From contig JAMYHX010000003.1 of NCBI GenBank assembly GCA_025529335.1, positions 1 through 64,000 of the forward strand: DNA of 64,000 nt, given 5' to 3'. The notes below the pieces were generated by a model. That model was not told the origin of the DNA, searched no databases, and saw only the letters and a list, made by a program, of their open reading frames with translations. Shown here piece by piece: positions 12,119 through 23,354 of this stretch (positions are counted from its first letter, which is position 1; the number at the start of each line of letters is the position of its first letter). This stretch comes from Rhizopus sp. PT2906 (taxonomy: Eukaryota; Mucoromycota; Mucoromycetes; Mucorales; Rhizopodaceae). A program made the position numbers and the translations under genes.

Positions 12119-12692
12119 ATGGTTACTCTAGGGTATGCTTTGAATCTTGCGTAAGAACTGAACCTAATCTAATATTCATTTTCTGCTTTTTAGTACTTTA
12201 CCTATTGATATAATCAAATACATCTTCGATTTACTTCCAAACTGGAAAGATAAATGCAACTTTGTTACCAGCAGCAATTTACTTTGGAAAGAATGCTTGG
12301 GAAGAGACAGACAGTTCAAAAGCTGTTCAGAAGTAGCGTAGTTACATACACGGAGCACTACACGGTAATTCAAGCATGAAAACTGAAAAAGTCATTCTAT
12401 ATATTCGATTCTTTTTTTTTTTTTTTTTTTTCTTTCTCTAATAGTCACATGGAAGCAGAGGAAATGCTCTCGAAAGCCTAACCTTGAGCTTCGAAAAAAT
12501 CAAAGAAAACTACAAAAAAATTATTACAAGTACGGCGAGACGGAGCTCATCAATTTGGAAGCAAAGTCAATAGAAGCTCCTACTGCATCTGATTGTTTCA
12601 GAGATCCTCATAATTCATCGTGTTGTAATATAAAGAAAGCAGTTGACATTAGTTCGCCTTCAATACATTATATTTACGGCGCGCAGGTGCAC
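12119..12692 (+). pseudogene. F-box-like gene or remnant
   Basis: Exon 12119-12150 joins through an intron ending at 12193 to a segment that reads as an F-box: LPIDIIKYIFDLLPNW, then a VTSSNLLWKECLGRD stretch. F-box proteins recruit substrates to SCF ubiquitin ligases. The F-box stops at a TAG near 12339 unless a further intron is used. After a T-rich tract and acceptor at 12444, all three frames stay open for some distance. Depending on the donor, the tail would be about 12, 43 or 80 residues. No downstream LRR or WD repeats are seen. Either a short F-box gene with uncertain splicing or a truncated member of an expanded family. Confidence 0.4.
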
Positions 12693-13032
12693 TAAAAGTG
12701 CGACTTACTTATACCCTCGCTACTTAACTTATAAATTTAAGTAATGAAGTCATACCCATTTTAAACACCTTCAAATTTTTATACAGTAACCAATAAATCA
12801 ATTTGAGAACTGCCAGAATATGCTCTTTATATATAGTTGTTCATATCAATTCCATTACAATCAAAATCAATAAAGTGGTCATATGAGTTTCAAAAAAGGG
12901 GTGACAGTGGACGCTGTTCAAATCTGAAAAAAAAAGACAGTCTGAGTGACTGCTTTAAAACTTTTTCTAGATTATTATGACAGCAAAAAAAAAAAGACCT
13001 GCTTACACTTATTCTCTCTCTAGTTCTTAATC

Positions 13033-13521
13033 ATGGTAAGCATCTTGGTTGTATTTTCTTATTTTATACTCATCCTTCATGTATTAGTCTGCTGCTGTTA
13101 ACCCCAAGGCTTTCCCTCTTGCTGATGCTGCTTTGACCAGCACCATTCTTGATCTCGTTCAACAAGCCTCTCATTACAAGCAATTGAAGAAGGGTGCTAA
13201 CGAAGCTACCAAGACCTTGAACAGAGGTATTTCCGAATTCATCATTATGGCTGGTAAGTTGTTTTTTGTAATTTGCGTGTTTATGTGATATTCATTTATT
13301 TTATAGCTGATACCGAGCCTCTTGAAATTCTTCTTCATCTTCCTCTCCTTTGTGAAGACAAGAACGTTCCCTACGTCTTTGTTCCCTCCAAGACTGCCTT
13401 GGGCCGTGCCTGTGGTGTTTCTCGCCCTGTCATTGCTGCTTCTGTCACCACCAACGAAGCCTCTGACTTGAAGCCTCAAATTTTGAACATCAAGACTCAA
13501 ATCGAAAAGCTCCTTATCTAA
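13033..13521 (+). CDS. SNU13: SNU13 / 15.5K k-turn binding protein
   Basis: RNA-binding protein of the L7Ae family. It binds the kink-turn of U4 snRNA in the U4/U6.U5 tri-snRNP and of C/D box snoRNAs, so it acts in splicing and rRNA modification. Exons 13033-13035, 13088-13253 and 13307-13521 join exactly to 127 residues, the normal length. The hallmark RGISEFIIMAAD, then EILLHLPLLCED and the ALGRACGVSRPVIA core, are all present. The first exon consists of the ATG alone. Base composition is richer in C than its surroundings, as expected for a highly expressed gene. Confidence 0.96.
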
Positions 13522-13911
13522 AGGATCTAAAAAATGACAGCTTATGCATATATTCTTTCTTTTTTTTTTCTTTATGATCGTCGTTGGTGCTGAGAACATT
13601 TATTTTAATTTTTTGTGCGTTCAAATGATGCATTGACAGTGAAAGAAAAAGTTGTATTTTATAATTTCTTTCATAGATTCAAAATCATTTGTAAATAAAT
13701 GTTTTCATCTCTTACTTTATCCCTTGGTCTTATGTAACCCTTTTACTCTGAATATGTATATATTGACCTTGTAGATCTCTGCGTTATCATCGTCCTTGAA
13801 CTTTACGATAAAGAAACAAGGGAGAAAGGGGAGAATAGGAGAAAGGAGAGACTTATTGTATATAAATCAGTACTTATTTTCTTCTTCTTTTTTCTTTCTT
13901 TACAATTCATC
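13522..13911. other. Short intergenic stretch
   Basis: Between SNU13 and the next gene. It contains an AATAAAT-type sequence near 13694-13700 and a pyrimidine-rich leader before 13911. No gene is seen. Confidence 0.45.
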
Positions 13912-14634
13912 ATGAAGTTTGAAAAAGCCTTATCCTTATTGACAGTCCTTGCTCTTCATCAGTTGGCTTTCTGTCAAGAAGGTAAGAAAAAAGAAATCAA
14001 TGATGGTATGTCAAAGTTTAGATGCTGATCTAGATAATTATAGATGAAACTAGCAATGATGCTGAACCTACTTTGCCTGCTCTTAATACTGATATCTTTT
14101 GGTGGAAGTCTGTTATCAACCAAGACCAAATCTCCAACTACATAACCGAAGTTCCTACTACTACTACTACTACTACCACTATTACTCCTGTGACTACTAC
14201 TGCTGCTGCTACTACTACTTCTGCAGTTAGCAATTCAGCCACGTCTACCAAAGCAAGTTTGTCTGCTGCTAGCGCTTCTTCCTGGTCATCTGCCTCTTCT
14301 TCTATCCTAGCATCTGAAGGTACATATCATTATAAAACGAAAAGAGAAAATGAAAATCGCTCTAGATTTTTTTCTCCTTAATTGTCTTCTCCTTACTAAC
14401 CTTCCTTGAAAACTTTATATAGCATCATCTACTAACACATTGTCTGCTTCTGCAAGTACAATTTCAAGCCAGGTTATTGCACAGTCAAGTGGATCAACTA
14501 TATCACCCACAGTTCCAACTGCAAGCAGTAGTAGTCCTGTTACTGTGTCTATAGGAACTCAATTAGTTTCTAGCGTTAGTAAAATCCTTCTATCTGTTAC
14601 TGTTACTGCCATCTTGGGTGGTTTGCTTGGTTAA
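13912..14634 (+). CDS. Secreted Ser/Thr-rich protein, probable GPI anchor
   Basis: Exons 13912-13981, 14044-14319 and 14423-14634 join exactly to 185 residues. A signal peptide is clear: MKFEKALSLLTVLALHQLAFC. The mature part begins acidic, has a short aromatic segment (DIFWWKSV), then a long Thr run (about eight in a row) and Ser/Thr/Ala-rich sequence suited to O-mannosylation. The C-terminal hydrophobic stretch ILLSVTVTAILGGLLG, with small residues before it, looks like a GPI attachment signal. Likely a cell-wall or plasma-membrane mannoprotein. No catalytic domain is visible. Confidence 0.8.
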
Positions 14635-15180
14635 TTTTTTTTTCCTTATTTCTCAAAGCGAAAGTAGTAATAAAGTATACATTATTTTTGTTCTCGTATT
14701 CTCTATTTCTTTTTAACTACTTACATGATGCTCGTTAATATTAAAGAAAAAATGATAGTGATAAGGAATAGCACAAAGCCAGTTTATTGTGACTGAAACT
14801 GAAATCACAAAGAAATGATGAAAAAGGAGCAAACAAGTCAAGCGTTCATTAAAATTAAGTGCATTGCTGTGCAAATCCCTCTTTTAAATAATGCCCTGAT
14901 TTCAGAGATTAGTGTTTGCCACAAATGATCATCGTATACCATAGTTTCTTTTGCATGTTTAAATTTTGTCTTGGACAATAAGATCAACGACTTCATCTGT
15001 TGATATTAAGACGCAGCCTCTTTTATTCCAACTATATTTCTTCTATAAAATAGCTATTACTTCGCAAGTAAAGATTTATTTGGTCGACTTAAAAATCAGT
15101 AAATGCAACGTCAAATAGATTGTTAGCTTAGCCGTTAATTGAGATTGCAGTAGATTCTATTGCTAACTTTATGTTCGTAC
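14635..15180. other. Intergenic stretch
   Basis: AT-rich sequence without a supported exon, between the secreted-protein gene and the decayed repeat-family gene. Confidence 0.45.
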
Positions 15181-15880
15181 CTGAGCGAATACATGTTAAA
15201 GTCATCACCTGAAAGAGTACAAGGCGGATGGATGTGTGATTAACGATGATGAGTATGATATGTTCGTACTTGAGATATCAAGAAAATTTATGCACCGAGA
15301 AACTGGAAGTACGGCTATGATCGTTGCATGTACACATTCGGTGCCTTGACAGTACTTAATGCCTCGTTCAAGACGTATATTTGGGCCAAAGAAACCATTG
15401 TAATGAAGTTGCAAATTCCGTACATGCAAGCAATGGGTAGTTAGTGTTTGTTTTTATCTCATGATTCAACTTCATCTAACTTTTATTAATAGAGAATTCC
15501 TTATATTTGTGAACACTAGAGCTTTACTCAAACACACTTCATATATAAAATAAAGTGTTCAAGTGTATATCCCAGAAAGCATAACAGATGTAAAGAATAT
15601 TCTTGCCTTGGGCAATTTGATCTGGTATTTGAAGAAACTAGAACATGTCACCAAGGTCTTAAAGATGATGAAAGGACATAAAAGCCATTAAGTGTCAAGA
15701 ATGTTAGGTGATGATGATTCACGCTACTCATCGTTGGATATAGCAAGTATAGATATCTAAAGGGCCATAAGATGATAAGGGTACGGTATCCTTTATCTAA
15801 CAAAAAAGAAGATAGCGAAAGCACTGTTAGGTATACCAGTACTCTTTTAAAACCCGTCCCTGGCACCAATTCTCCAAACT
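15181..15880 (+). pseudogene. Decayed fragment of a lineage-specific repeated gene family
   Basis: Several short plus-strand pieces read like protein but are interrupted. A piece near 15220-15350 reads KADGCVIN then DDEYDMFVLEISRKF and ends at a stop. A piece near 15565-15680 reads YIPESITDVKNILALGNLIW, followed by a Lys-rich stretch. A Lys/Ser-rich piece follows near 15790-15870. The order and style resemble C-terminal parts of large uncharacterised families that I associate with Mucorales genomes. The same family may be represented by the decayed gene at 24.3-26.5 kb. This is inference from residue patterns; no complete frame can be built. Confidence 0.35.
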
Positions 15881-16147
15881 ATAGACGAATGCACTGTTCG
15901 AAAGATGTAAAGAGAACAATAAGTATTTTATTTTATTTTATTATATCATCGAGAATAATGTGCGGCTAGAAAGTCTATAACCACATCCTTAGTCTTCGGA
16001 AATGGGCACGCTGTCGAAACAAGCACAAATCGCTGTAGTTTATCCATAATTGACATGTTACACTGAAATCCAATAATCAATAAAGGAGCAAACCTTCTTC
16101 TATTTTTTTCTTTTTTCTCTTTTTTCTTTGTCTATTTATAAAACATA

Positions 16148-16772
16148 ATGAAATTCTTTGCTGTTGCCTCTGGATTTGCTTTAGCTCTTACTGGAGCCCT
16201 TGCTCAAGTCACTGCTCCTATGCAAAACTACAATGTCACTAGCCCTGTCATGAATGGTGCTTATGTTGCTGGTCAAATGTTACCCTGTACTGTTACTATC
16301 TTTGAAAATGTTCCTGCAGGTATGATAATAAACAATAATGACAACATAATAACTCATTGCTTTGCCAGATATTTCTCTTTCTGTTAGCCTTGTTTCGGCC
16401 GCTAACAGCAGTACATCTTTTGTTATTGCTTCAACCTTGGATACCTCTAAATCACCAGACAGTGTTAGAACCAAAAACAATGTTACTTATTATGAACACT
16501 CTGTCAACTACAACATCCCTACCAACATCCCTCTCGGCTCATACAATGTTGTCTTTTTAGATTCTAAAACAAACACTCAAACGCCTGTTCCTATTACCAT
16601 CTTGCCCGTTTCCTCCTCCTCTGTCGTCCCATCTGCTGCTGCTACTGGTTCCTCTGGTACACCATCTTCTACAAATGCTTCCATTTTCAAGAATGATGCT
16701 GTTACTACCGTGTCTCCTGCCAAGGCTATTCTTTCCCTTGCTGCTGTTGCTGTTTTAGCATCTATGCTTTAA
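16148..16772 (+). CDS. Secreted GPI-anchored protein, Kre9/KNH-like N-terminal domain
   Basis: Exons 16148-16319 and 16369-16772 join exactly to 191 residues. Signal peptide MKFFAVASGFALALTGALAQ. The following 110 residues form a small beta-rich domain with SPVMNGAYVAGQMLPC and a YEHSVNYNIPTNIPLGSY segment, then a Ser/Thr-rich linker and a C-terminal hydrophobic tail (LSLAAVAVLASML) typical of GPI anchoring. The domain resembles the Kre9/KNH-type Ig-like domain of fungal wall proteins, but divergently. A paralogue with the same organisation lies at 45195-45878. Confidence 0.82.
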
Positions 16773-19451
16773 AATGCTTCTTTAGTATACCATTCTATTA
16801 TTTTAATAACAATAAAATTTAACCCTTTGCATCATATTTCGTAGGAAAAAAAAAGAAAAAGAGTTTTGTGTCTCATTTTGTCTTACGTTACGAATCATCG
16901 GAATATTAAACAGTGTAAAGAGATCTTGTTGTTTTCTCGATGGTTTTGATTCAAAATCTCATCAATAGAATCTTGTTTGGTTATTGTTTTCATTATCTAC
17001 CATGTCAATATCTCCATGGCAATCTAATATCTGTTGTTGGTGGGAAACGTGTTAATGTTACACGAAAAATATTGTGCTCTGGATGCCTCCCAATTGATTT
17101 ATTTAAAGGCATGCAGGCTAAGAATAGCCTTGCATAACTTTGAAGCTGCAAAAGTTAAATGATGATTGTCTATTTCATAATGGAGAGAAGGGATGATTAA
17201 TCCATTTTGAATCTGTGACCATGGTTTTATTGATTCAGTCAGTCTGATACTATTTCTTTCCGCTTCCTAATTTTGATCCCTAGTCAAACCATCGTATGAT
17301 TGGACTAAGGAGAGACATATAAGCAGTGACATAACCGGATCGGTTATGAGTTTCAAGCAGGTACTTGAAGCGAAAGCATGATTCACCATGACATCCTACC
17401 GTGGTTTTGTCCATTCAGTGTGTTCATGGCACGAATTGTAAGAGTTATCCGAACACCAGTTTGTATAATCTTATATACATTCTGCTTTACATTTCAATAT
17501 TGCATCAGAAAAGAATATCACTGACAACATCAAGTTTCCACTATAAAACTCACACGCGTCTTACTTTAATCATGTTTGGTTATTCCTTTCAATAAAGAAT
17601 CTATTTTGCCTGCAATCAACTTGTTTGTCTTTTACAAATGTAAAAGATGAATACAGCTATTAAATCTTGTTGGCTTTGTTGAAGGTTTTGAGATTTTTTA
17701 GATTGGATTTACTGCTAAAAGGCAATGCAAACACTGAACAAAAGGTCCTCTGGCATGTAATCGACATAGATCGGTCGATTAGAGCAAGTTTTAACGATAA
17801 ACAAGTTTGTTAATAGCCTCCCTCCTGTTGAAGAAATTGATGTCTTTTGAAAATGACAAGAACGATTGAAGCCCTCCGACCAAATATTTGAACGTGTGGC
17901 GTCAAACTAAACATGATTTTATAAAGTCCTTTCTTGATTTTTTTTCATTTCAAGAAGAAAAGAAAGATAAAAAGAAATATTGCTATTATTTTATTCTAGT
18001 TTTATGTTGTCAATCTGATCAACAAAGACCACTTAGCTCACATGTAATTATGATAAATTCGTATTTTACATCAAAGAATATTCCATTGGAAAGCCTTACA
18101 TGTAGTGCCTAGAAGAATAAGCGCCCGTAGTATTAGATACTTTCTAGTGCTTGTAGCGTTGACTATCATTGCCGTTGGTTTGTCTTTGACTGTATAAGCA
18201 CCGTCAGACCTAGTCTCATCCGCCCACTTATTTGAGGTTACAGTATTAACAATCTGTTCCTAAAACTGCATGCGAACTGAAGCTTGATGGGTAACACGTT
18301 TGAATATTATTATTATAGGCCAAGGAATCAGCATGAACGTGAATCAGATATTGTCGACACTGTGTTTGGAGAAGTTACCAAGGACACAACCACATCCGAT
18401 ATCGGAGTGGAAGCAACATAGCCATTATTTCCAGTGTTGCTTGTATACTACTCGAATCCTTTCTATCGTATGTGTAAAAAGAATGGGTATATATAATGCT
18501 GATATTTTAAAAGAAATAGCAAAGATTGCTCAAGTAAGCAAACTACATCAAATCTAATTCAAGAGCAACTGTGGCCTATCTTGAGTATCAATTTCCTAAT
18601 AAGGCGCAATGTATTTTTAGAAGAAAACAAAGAAAAAAGGCATTGTTGTTGGCAAAGAAAAATAAGGAAAGTGAGGGCGGCATAAAATCGGATCAACAGT
18701 GCATGAAGCCAGTTAATATCCAACATTGAAGTTCGTGATCAATTTTCCCATTGATGGATCTGATTAGTCATTTTTAAAGCTTTAATTTTTCCATCATATT
18801 TAAGGTACGCACTCCCCTTTTTTCCAACTTTTTCTCACACAATCCAACAATGTCAATACGTCTCCTTATCAGCGAAAATAATAATATGCGCTGATGACCT
18901 CTGATAAATTGTATAGACACCCACTATAAACGTGTATAGTCAGTATAATAACCAGTCCAACGAAAATGGAAATCAAGGAAGATTGCGGTTCGTGTGAAGC
19001 AAATCTAGATGCATATTTTCCTTTTCCTTTCATTGGTTATCCTACCCTGTCCTTATTTCTTTTCATCTTTTTCATTGGGGTTATTGTTGATTTATTAAAT
19101 CGTGTTGGATTTAATATGAGTTGCTTGACGACGACTTTGGATGCCATGTCATACAGCCAACTGTGTCACTTACCCCGCAATTTCTGTCATTACCAATGTG
19201 GCAAATGTCTATAAACGTAAAGCTGATTTCATTATTATCGCTGTGGATCATTTTTTTCTTGGGCCTTTTTAGTCTTTGAGAAAGCGTGGTTTAGGGTGAC
19301 ACAAAAGACTATTATGCAAACACGGTAGTTTGTGTTCATGAGTAAAATGTTAAGTTGCTATGGTTTCAAACTCTATTCAAGCATAGAATTCTACAAATGA
19401 GTATAAAAAGAAATATTGATTACCTTTCTTTTCTATTATCTTTACATTTCC
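16773..19451. other. Intergenic stretch of 2.7 kb
   Basis: No supported gene. Short open frames occur, including one of 82 codons at 18966 with a hydrophobic centre, but none has a splice-joined continuation or a recognisable motif. The end of the stretch is the promoter of the MFS transporter gene. Confidence 0.45.
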
Positions 19452-21055
19452 ATGACTACAAATAAGGATTCTATCAATAAAGGCGTGGAAACGTTTATTG
19501 ATAACAAAGCAGGTAGTGACTACAGCGGTAGTGATGAAGCACGCAAGGATTTTGAAGAAGAGGTTTCTAAAGCGACCTTTATCAAGTCTGAAGCGGAGAA
19601 GAGACTCGTACGAAAAATCAATTATACACTTCTACCTTTTGTTGGCGCAATCGTTTTCATCCAGGTATAGTGCTGTCATCTATAGATCAAGCCTTTTCTC
19701 ATTTTCTTTTTACTAGTTTGTTGATAAATCAACACTTAGTATTGCTGCTGTCCTTGGGATTATTCAAGACACTAAATTAAGCGGAACACAATATAGTTGG
19801 TTAGGCTCCTTCTTTTATCTCGGATATATTTGCTTTCAAATACCAAACAACTACCTTTTACAAAAATTCCGTATCTCCCGTTACCTTGGTGTACTTCTTA
19901 TTCTCTGGGGTATCGTTATGGGTTGCACGGCTCTTTGCAACACTTTTGCCCAACTAGCTGCCACCCGTGTCCTTTTAGGCTTATTTGAAGCTGGAACCTA
20001 TCCCTCCTTGCTTATCATTTTGAACAGCGTCTACCGTCGATCGGAGCAGTCGGCTGCATACGGCTTCCTTTGGTTAAGTAACGGCTCAGGTACGATGGTT
20101 GGGGCTGCCTGTGCCTATGGTATATCTTATATCAATAATGCAAACGGTATTCATTCTTGGCGATGGCCATATATCATCTGGGGCTCCTTGACTGTTCTTT
20201 TTGGTATTCTTGTCTTCTTCTTTTTGCCCGACACGCCGACATCGTACATGTTTCGCTTGACAGAAGAAGAAAAAAGCATAGTGGAAGAGCGAACGAAGGA
20301 CAATGCAGTTGTGCGTGTGTACGAAATCAAGACACGACATATATGGGAAGCCTTGCGCGAGCCTCGACTCTGGCTGGTCTGTTTATCTACATTCTGTAAT
20401 AATCTTCACACAGGTGGTTTAGTCGTATTCAGCACACTGATCGTGCGCAGTGTGGGCTTCACTGTAAGTTTAACTTGCATAAAAGAAAAAAGAGACTAAT
20501 GGTCTTTATGTATAGAGCCAGGAATCTATTCTTATGCAAGTACCTAGTGGTTGTGTATCTGCTCTGTTGTCTCTGTTGGGAGTCTGGGTTGCTCGAAAGA
20601 CAGGACAGCTTTACTTTTCAGTTGTCGTTTGCACAACCATATCACTGATTGGAGTCATTTTACTCGCTGTATTACCCTTGACAGGTGTCAAATTGTTGGG
20701 CTACTTCTTAGCTTGGGCAGAGAATGGTACAGCTGTCATGTTATTGACAATCATTGCTTCCAACGTGACTGGATACACCAAAAAGATTTTTTATAACGGC
20801 ATGAATATTATCTTTTTCACACTTGGTAACTTTGTTGGTCCACTTCTCATGCTGGAACATGAGGCCCCCGCTTACAAGACTGGTATGATCATATACTGCA
20901 TTGGTAATGCAGCTATTTTAGTGATGCTTTTTGTCGCACGTCAATTGATGGCATCAGAGAATAAGAAAAGACTGAGTAATCCATCAGGGGAAAAATACGA
21001 CGTCAATGATGATTTGACAGATCAGGAAAACAAGTCGTTTATCTATAAACTCTAG
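19452..21055 (+). CDS. MFS transporter, Dal5-type anion:cation symporter family
   Basis: Twelve-helix major facilitator predicted for the plasma membrane, of the fungal family that includes allantoate and vitamin permeases such as Dal5. Exons 19452-19664, 19717-20463 and 20516-21055 join exactly to 499 residues. The N-terminal hydrophilic region (about 55 residues) leads into the family's VRKINYTLLPFVGAIVFIQF-like first helix and the DKSTLSIAAVLGI motif. RVLLGLFEAGTYPSL in helix 4 and FLPDTP before the central loop are standard for this family. The central loop is rich in Glu and Lys. Substrate cannot be assigned: the family takes organic anions such as allantoate, nicotinate, pantothenate or biotin precursors. 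Confidence 0.88.
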
Positions 21056-21416
21056 TTTCTTCTCTTTTTTGTATATCTACTCTATTTTATATATCGATTT
21101 TTCTAATAAATTTACGCATTGGACTTTTCATTTTGCCCTTTGATATTTACTGCCTTGTATACTAAATCGCTCTCTTCATATTATCTTTGGGTTTTGAACA
21201 AAAAACAACTCAGCTGGGCTTAGGATCAAGGTGTTTAGGTTGTCTATAAAGTAAGTCCACAGTCGATCATGTCCGAATATACCTACTGTACGATCTTTTT
21301 TTTTTTAAAAAAAAAACAGTGTGTCTCCAATCATACAATCTCTAATCTATTCGTGTATAAAATAGAAATAAAAAGAAAGAGGATGATATGCGTATGTCGT
21401 GTATAATATATACAGT

Positions 21417-21845
21417 TTATTCTTTGGAAGGATATTTCCATTGACCTTCGGGAATAGGTGTTTCAAGTGGCTCCCAGGCTTTCCATTCTTCCATCTTTGC
21501 AACCAAGTTCAACTCATCCTGAGCTTGAATGATAAGCTCTTCAATTTGTCCACAATCGATTTTTGATTCGATTTCATCAACATTTTCGGTAGATTGAACA
21601 ATCGTCAAGCGTTGTTGGGTTAATGATTCAGCGGCTTGTCTGTAAACAGCTGTGCTAGGAAGACGAGACAAAGCTTCGAGTGTTTTGTTGTACGTTTCGA
21701 TCAAATGAGGGCGAGGGTTAGGGTGGACACGGATACCAGCAAGGCCTGTGGTGGGCTAAGAATATATAGTTAGTCATGTCTAACCTTTATAAAAAATGAT
21801 CAATACCTTAGTGACAGCCTGGAAAAGAGAACGAGTAAAACGCAT
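21417..21845 (-). CDS. NADH:ubiquinone oxidoreductase subunit NDUFA5/B13
   Basis: Accessory subunit of the peripheral arm of mitochondrial complex I. Exons 21845-21807 and 21755-21417 join exactly to 125 residues, typical for the family. The N-terminus MRFTRSLFQAVTK, with basic and hydroxylated residues, leads to the conserved TTGLAGIRVHPNPRPHLI. The conserved C-terminal region WEPLETPIPEGQW is present. It converges with the MFS gene. Confidence 0.92.
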
Positions 21846-22402
21846 TGCAGGGTAATGTAGGGAAGAAGAGCTTACAATATACAACAGGAGCGTATTTTTT
21901 TTACCCTGTAAAGTTTTGATGTGGTTGGACGAATCATAAGCGCACCCTGAAACTGTATTTGAAATATATGATGACGTTATTTTTTTTTTGTTGTTGCGAA
22001 CTCAAAGCATGAACTACAAAAGAGCAAACATTGCCAACATCAAACGTGCTTTCGTGTATAATTGATTGTCAGTGATGATGCTATACACATAGCAAAGCGC
22101 AAGCCAATACTTGCCATATACCCACCTCTGAAAGCCTTCGTGACTGTGATGATCCAAAGACCATTAGCTACAGCGAAGCTATATTATCCATAACGTCACA
22201 GAAGTGCTCATAAAGGACTCACGTTCAAACATACTGTTTCTGGGGACATTGCATGAAAAGATGCTGTAGATTTTCATCGATGTCAGCTCACCAAAAGCAA
22301 TATCTAGTACCGTTTGAATAAGAAAAACGTGAATTAGTATAGAATTGACATTCGTTCGGTTAGGTTTAAAGCATAAGTTTTGATGTAACAAGTCGCTTAT
22401 AA
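21846..22402. other. Intergenic stretch next to the palindrome
   Basis: Upstream region of the NDUFA5 gene. I see no further gene before the inverted repeat begins at 22403. Confidence 0.45.
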
Positions 22403-22434
22403 TACTGTGCTTCCACCCTCAATTTACCGGATGC

Positions 22435-22770
22435 TTGAAAACTCCGCTCAGTTTTTTGAAAAATTTTGGACATTTGTGTGAGGTTAAATTGCTGAAGGAT
22501 CGAGTTAGAAGAGAGAAACTGACAGATACAGAAACACTTTCTTCAAGAGTAATTGAAGGCAGTGAGGATATTCCTGTTGAACATATACAAAATTTCATCC
22601 AGCACTCGATCAATGTAATCCCTAAATGCTTGAATAAAGAACAGAACCTTTGTGATCGTTTTAGTGTTTGGTTAAATTGGTTTTTTTTTAAAGTGGGCAA
22701 TTTATTTTCGAAAAGCTGGGACCTCTGTTCGAAGTCCAATTCATGGATTTCAAGTGTTATTGAAAATTAG
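22435..22770 (+). pseudogene. Tc1/mariner-type transposase C-terminal fragment, left arm
   Basis: Open frame of 111 codons. Residues about 15-70 match the C-terminal end of Tc1/mariner DDE transposases: a basic helix (KDRVRREKL) followed by ETLSSRVIEGSEDI and the ending HIQNFIQHSINVIPKCLNKE. The catalytic core and DNA-binding part are missing, so it is inactive. The identical sequence lies on the opposite strand at 27081-27416. Confidence 0.7.
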
Positions 22771-22796
22771 TATGTTAAATAGAGATATGGTTTAAG

Positions 22797-23161
22797 CAAT
22801 TAATAAACTGATTTTTGAGCGTTGAGTTATATTTTCGAAGTGCTGGATGGTTGCTTTGTTTGCAGTACTAACAATTTTACTTTGGAGTAATTCTGCATCT
22901 TGGAGTTTTATTGCGCCTAACCTTGCGTTTAACTAATGCCCAGAACCATTCGATTGGATTGAGTTCTGGTGAATATGGAGGAAGATATACACACTTATAG
23001 CCTTTATTTCTTTCATTAACCAAGTACCCTCTTTGTTTACTTGTGAATCGGTGCTTTATCTATTATAAAGTAGAATCCCTTCATCTCTTAATGCTTGTCT
23101 GTAATATCAATATCCAAAGTTTCCTGTAGAAAACGCAAACAATGCCCAGTTGTGGTGTCTT
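22797..23161 (-). pseudogene. Tc1/mariner-type transposase fragment with stops, left arm
   Basis: Mirror image of the right-arm fragment at 26690-27054. On the minus strand it carries the diagnostic LPPYSPELNPIEWFWALVK region with the third catalytic acidic residue, preceded by GFYFIIDKAPIH corresponding to the second catalytic Asp. The frame shifts between these pieces and contains in-frame stops, so this copy cannot make an active enzyme. It reads toward the outer transposase fragment, so the two fragments converge. Confidence 0.7.
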
Positions 23162-23354
23162 TTGGTTCCGCTTCTCTAGAGGTCGTATCAGGAGTTTTCG
23201 CTTTTTACCACTCTAGATTTCTCTTACCTTTGGAGGCTGTTCTGTATGCGAATGTTCAGGTTTACAATCCCTAGGGATGGTATAGTTGTCAACAATGATA
23301 AAACAATGATAAAAAAAAGCTAATTATAGCTATAAAAAATGATTCAATATTTAT

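Noticed and set aside
18966..19214. Open frame of 82 codons with a hydrophobic centre
   Set aside because: No family resemblance or supporting exon; it lies in the promoter side of the MFS gene.
22419..22739. Minus-strand open frame of 106 codons, repeated at 27112-27432 on the plus strand
   Set aside because: It is the antisense shadow of the transposase C-terminal fragment, which has recognisable motifs on the other strand.
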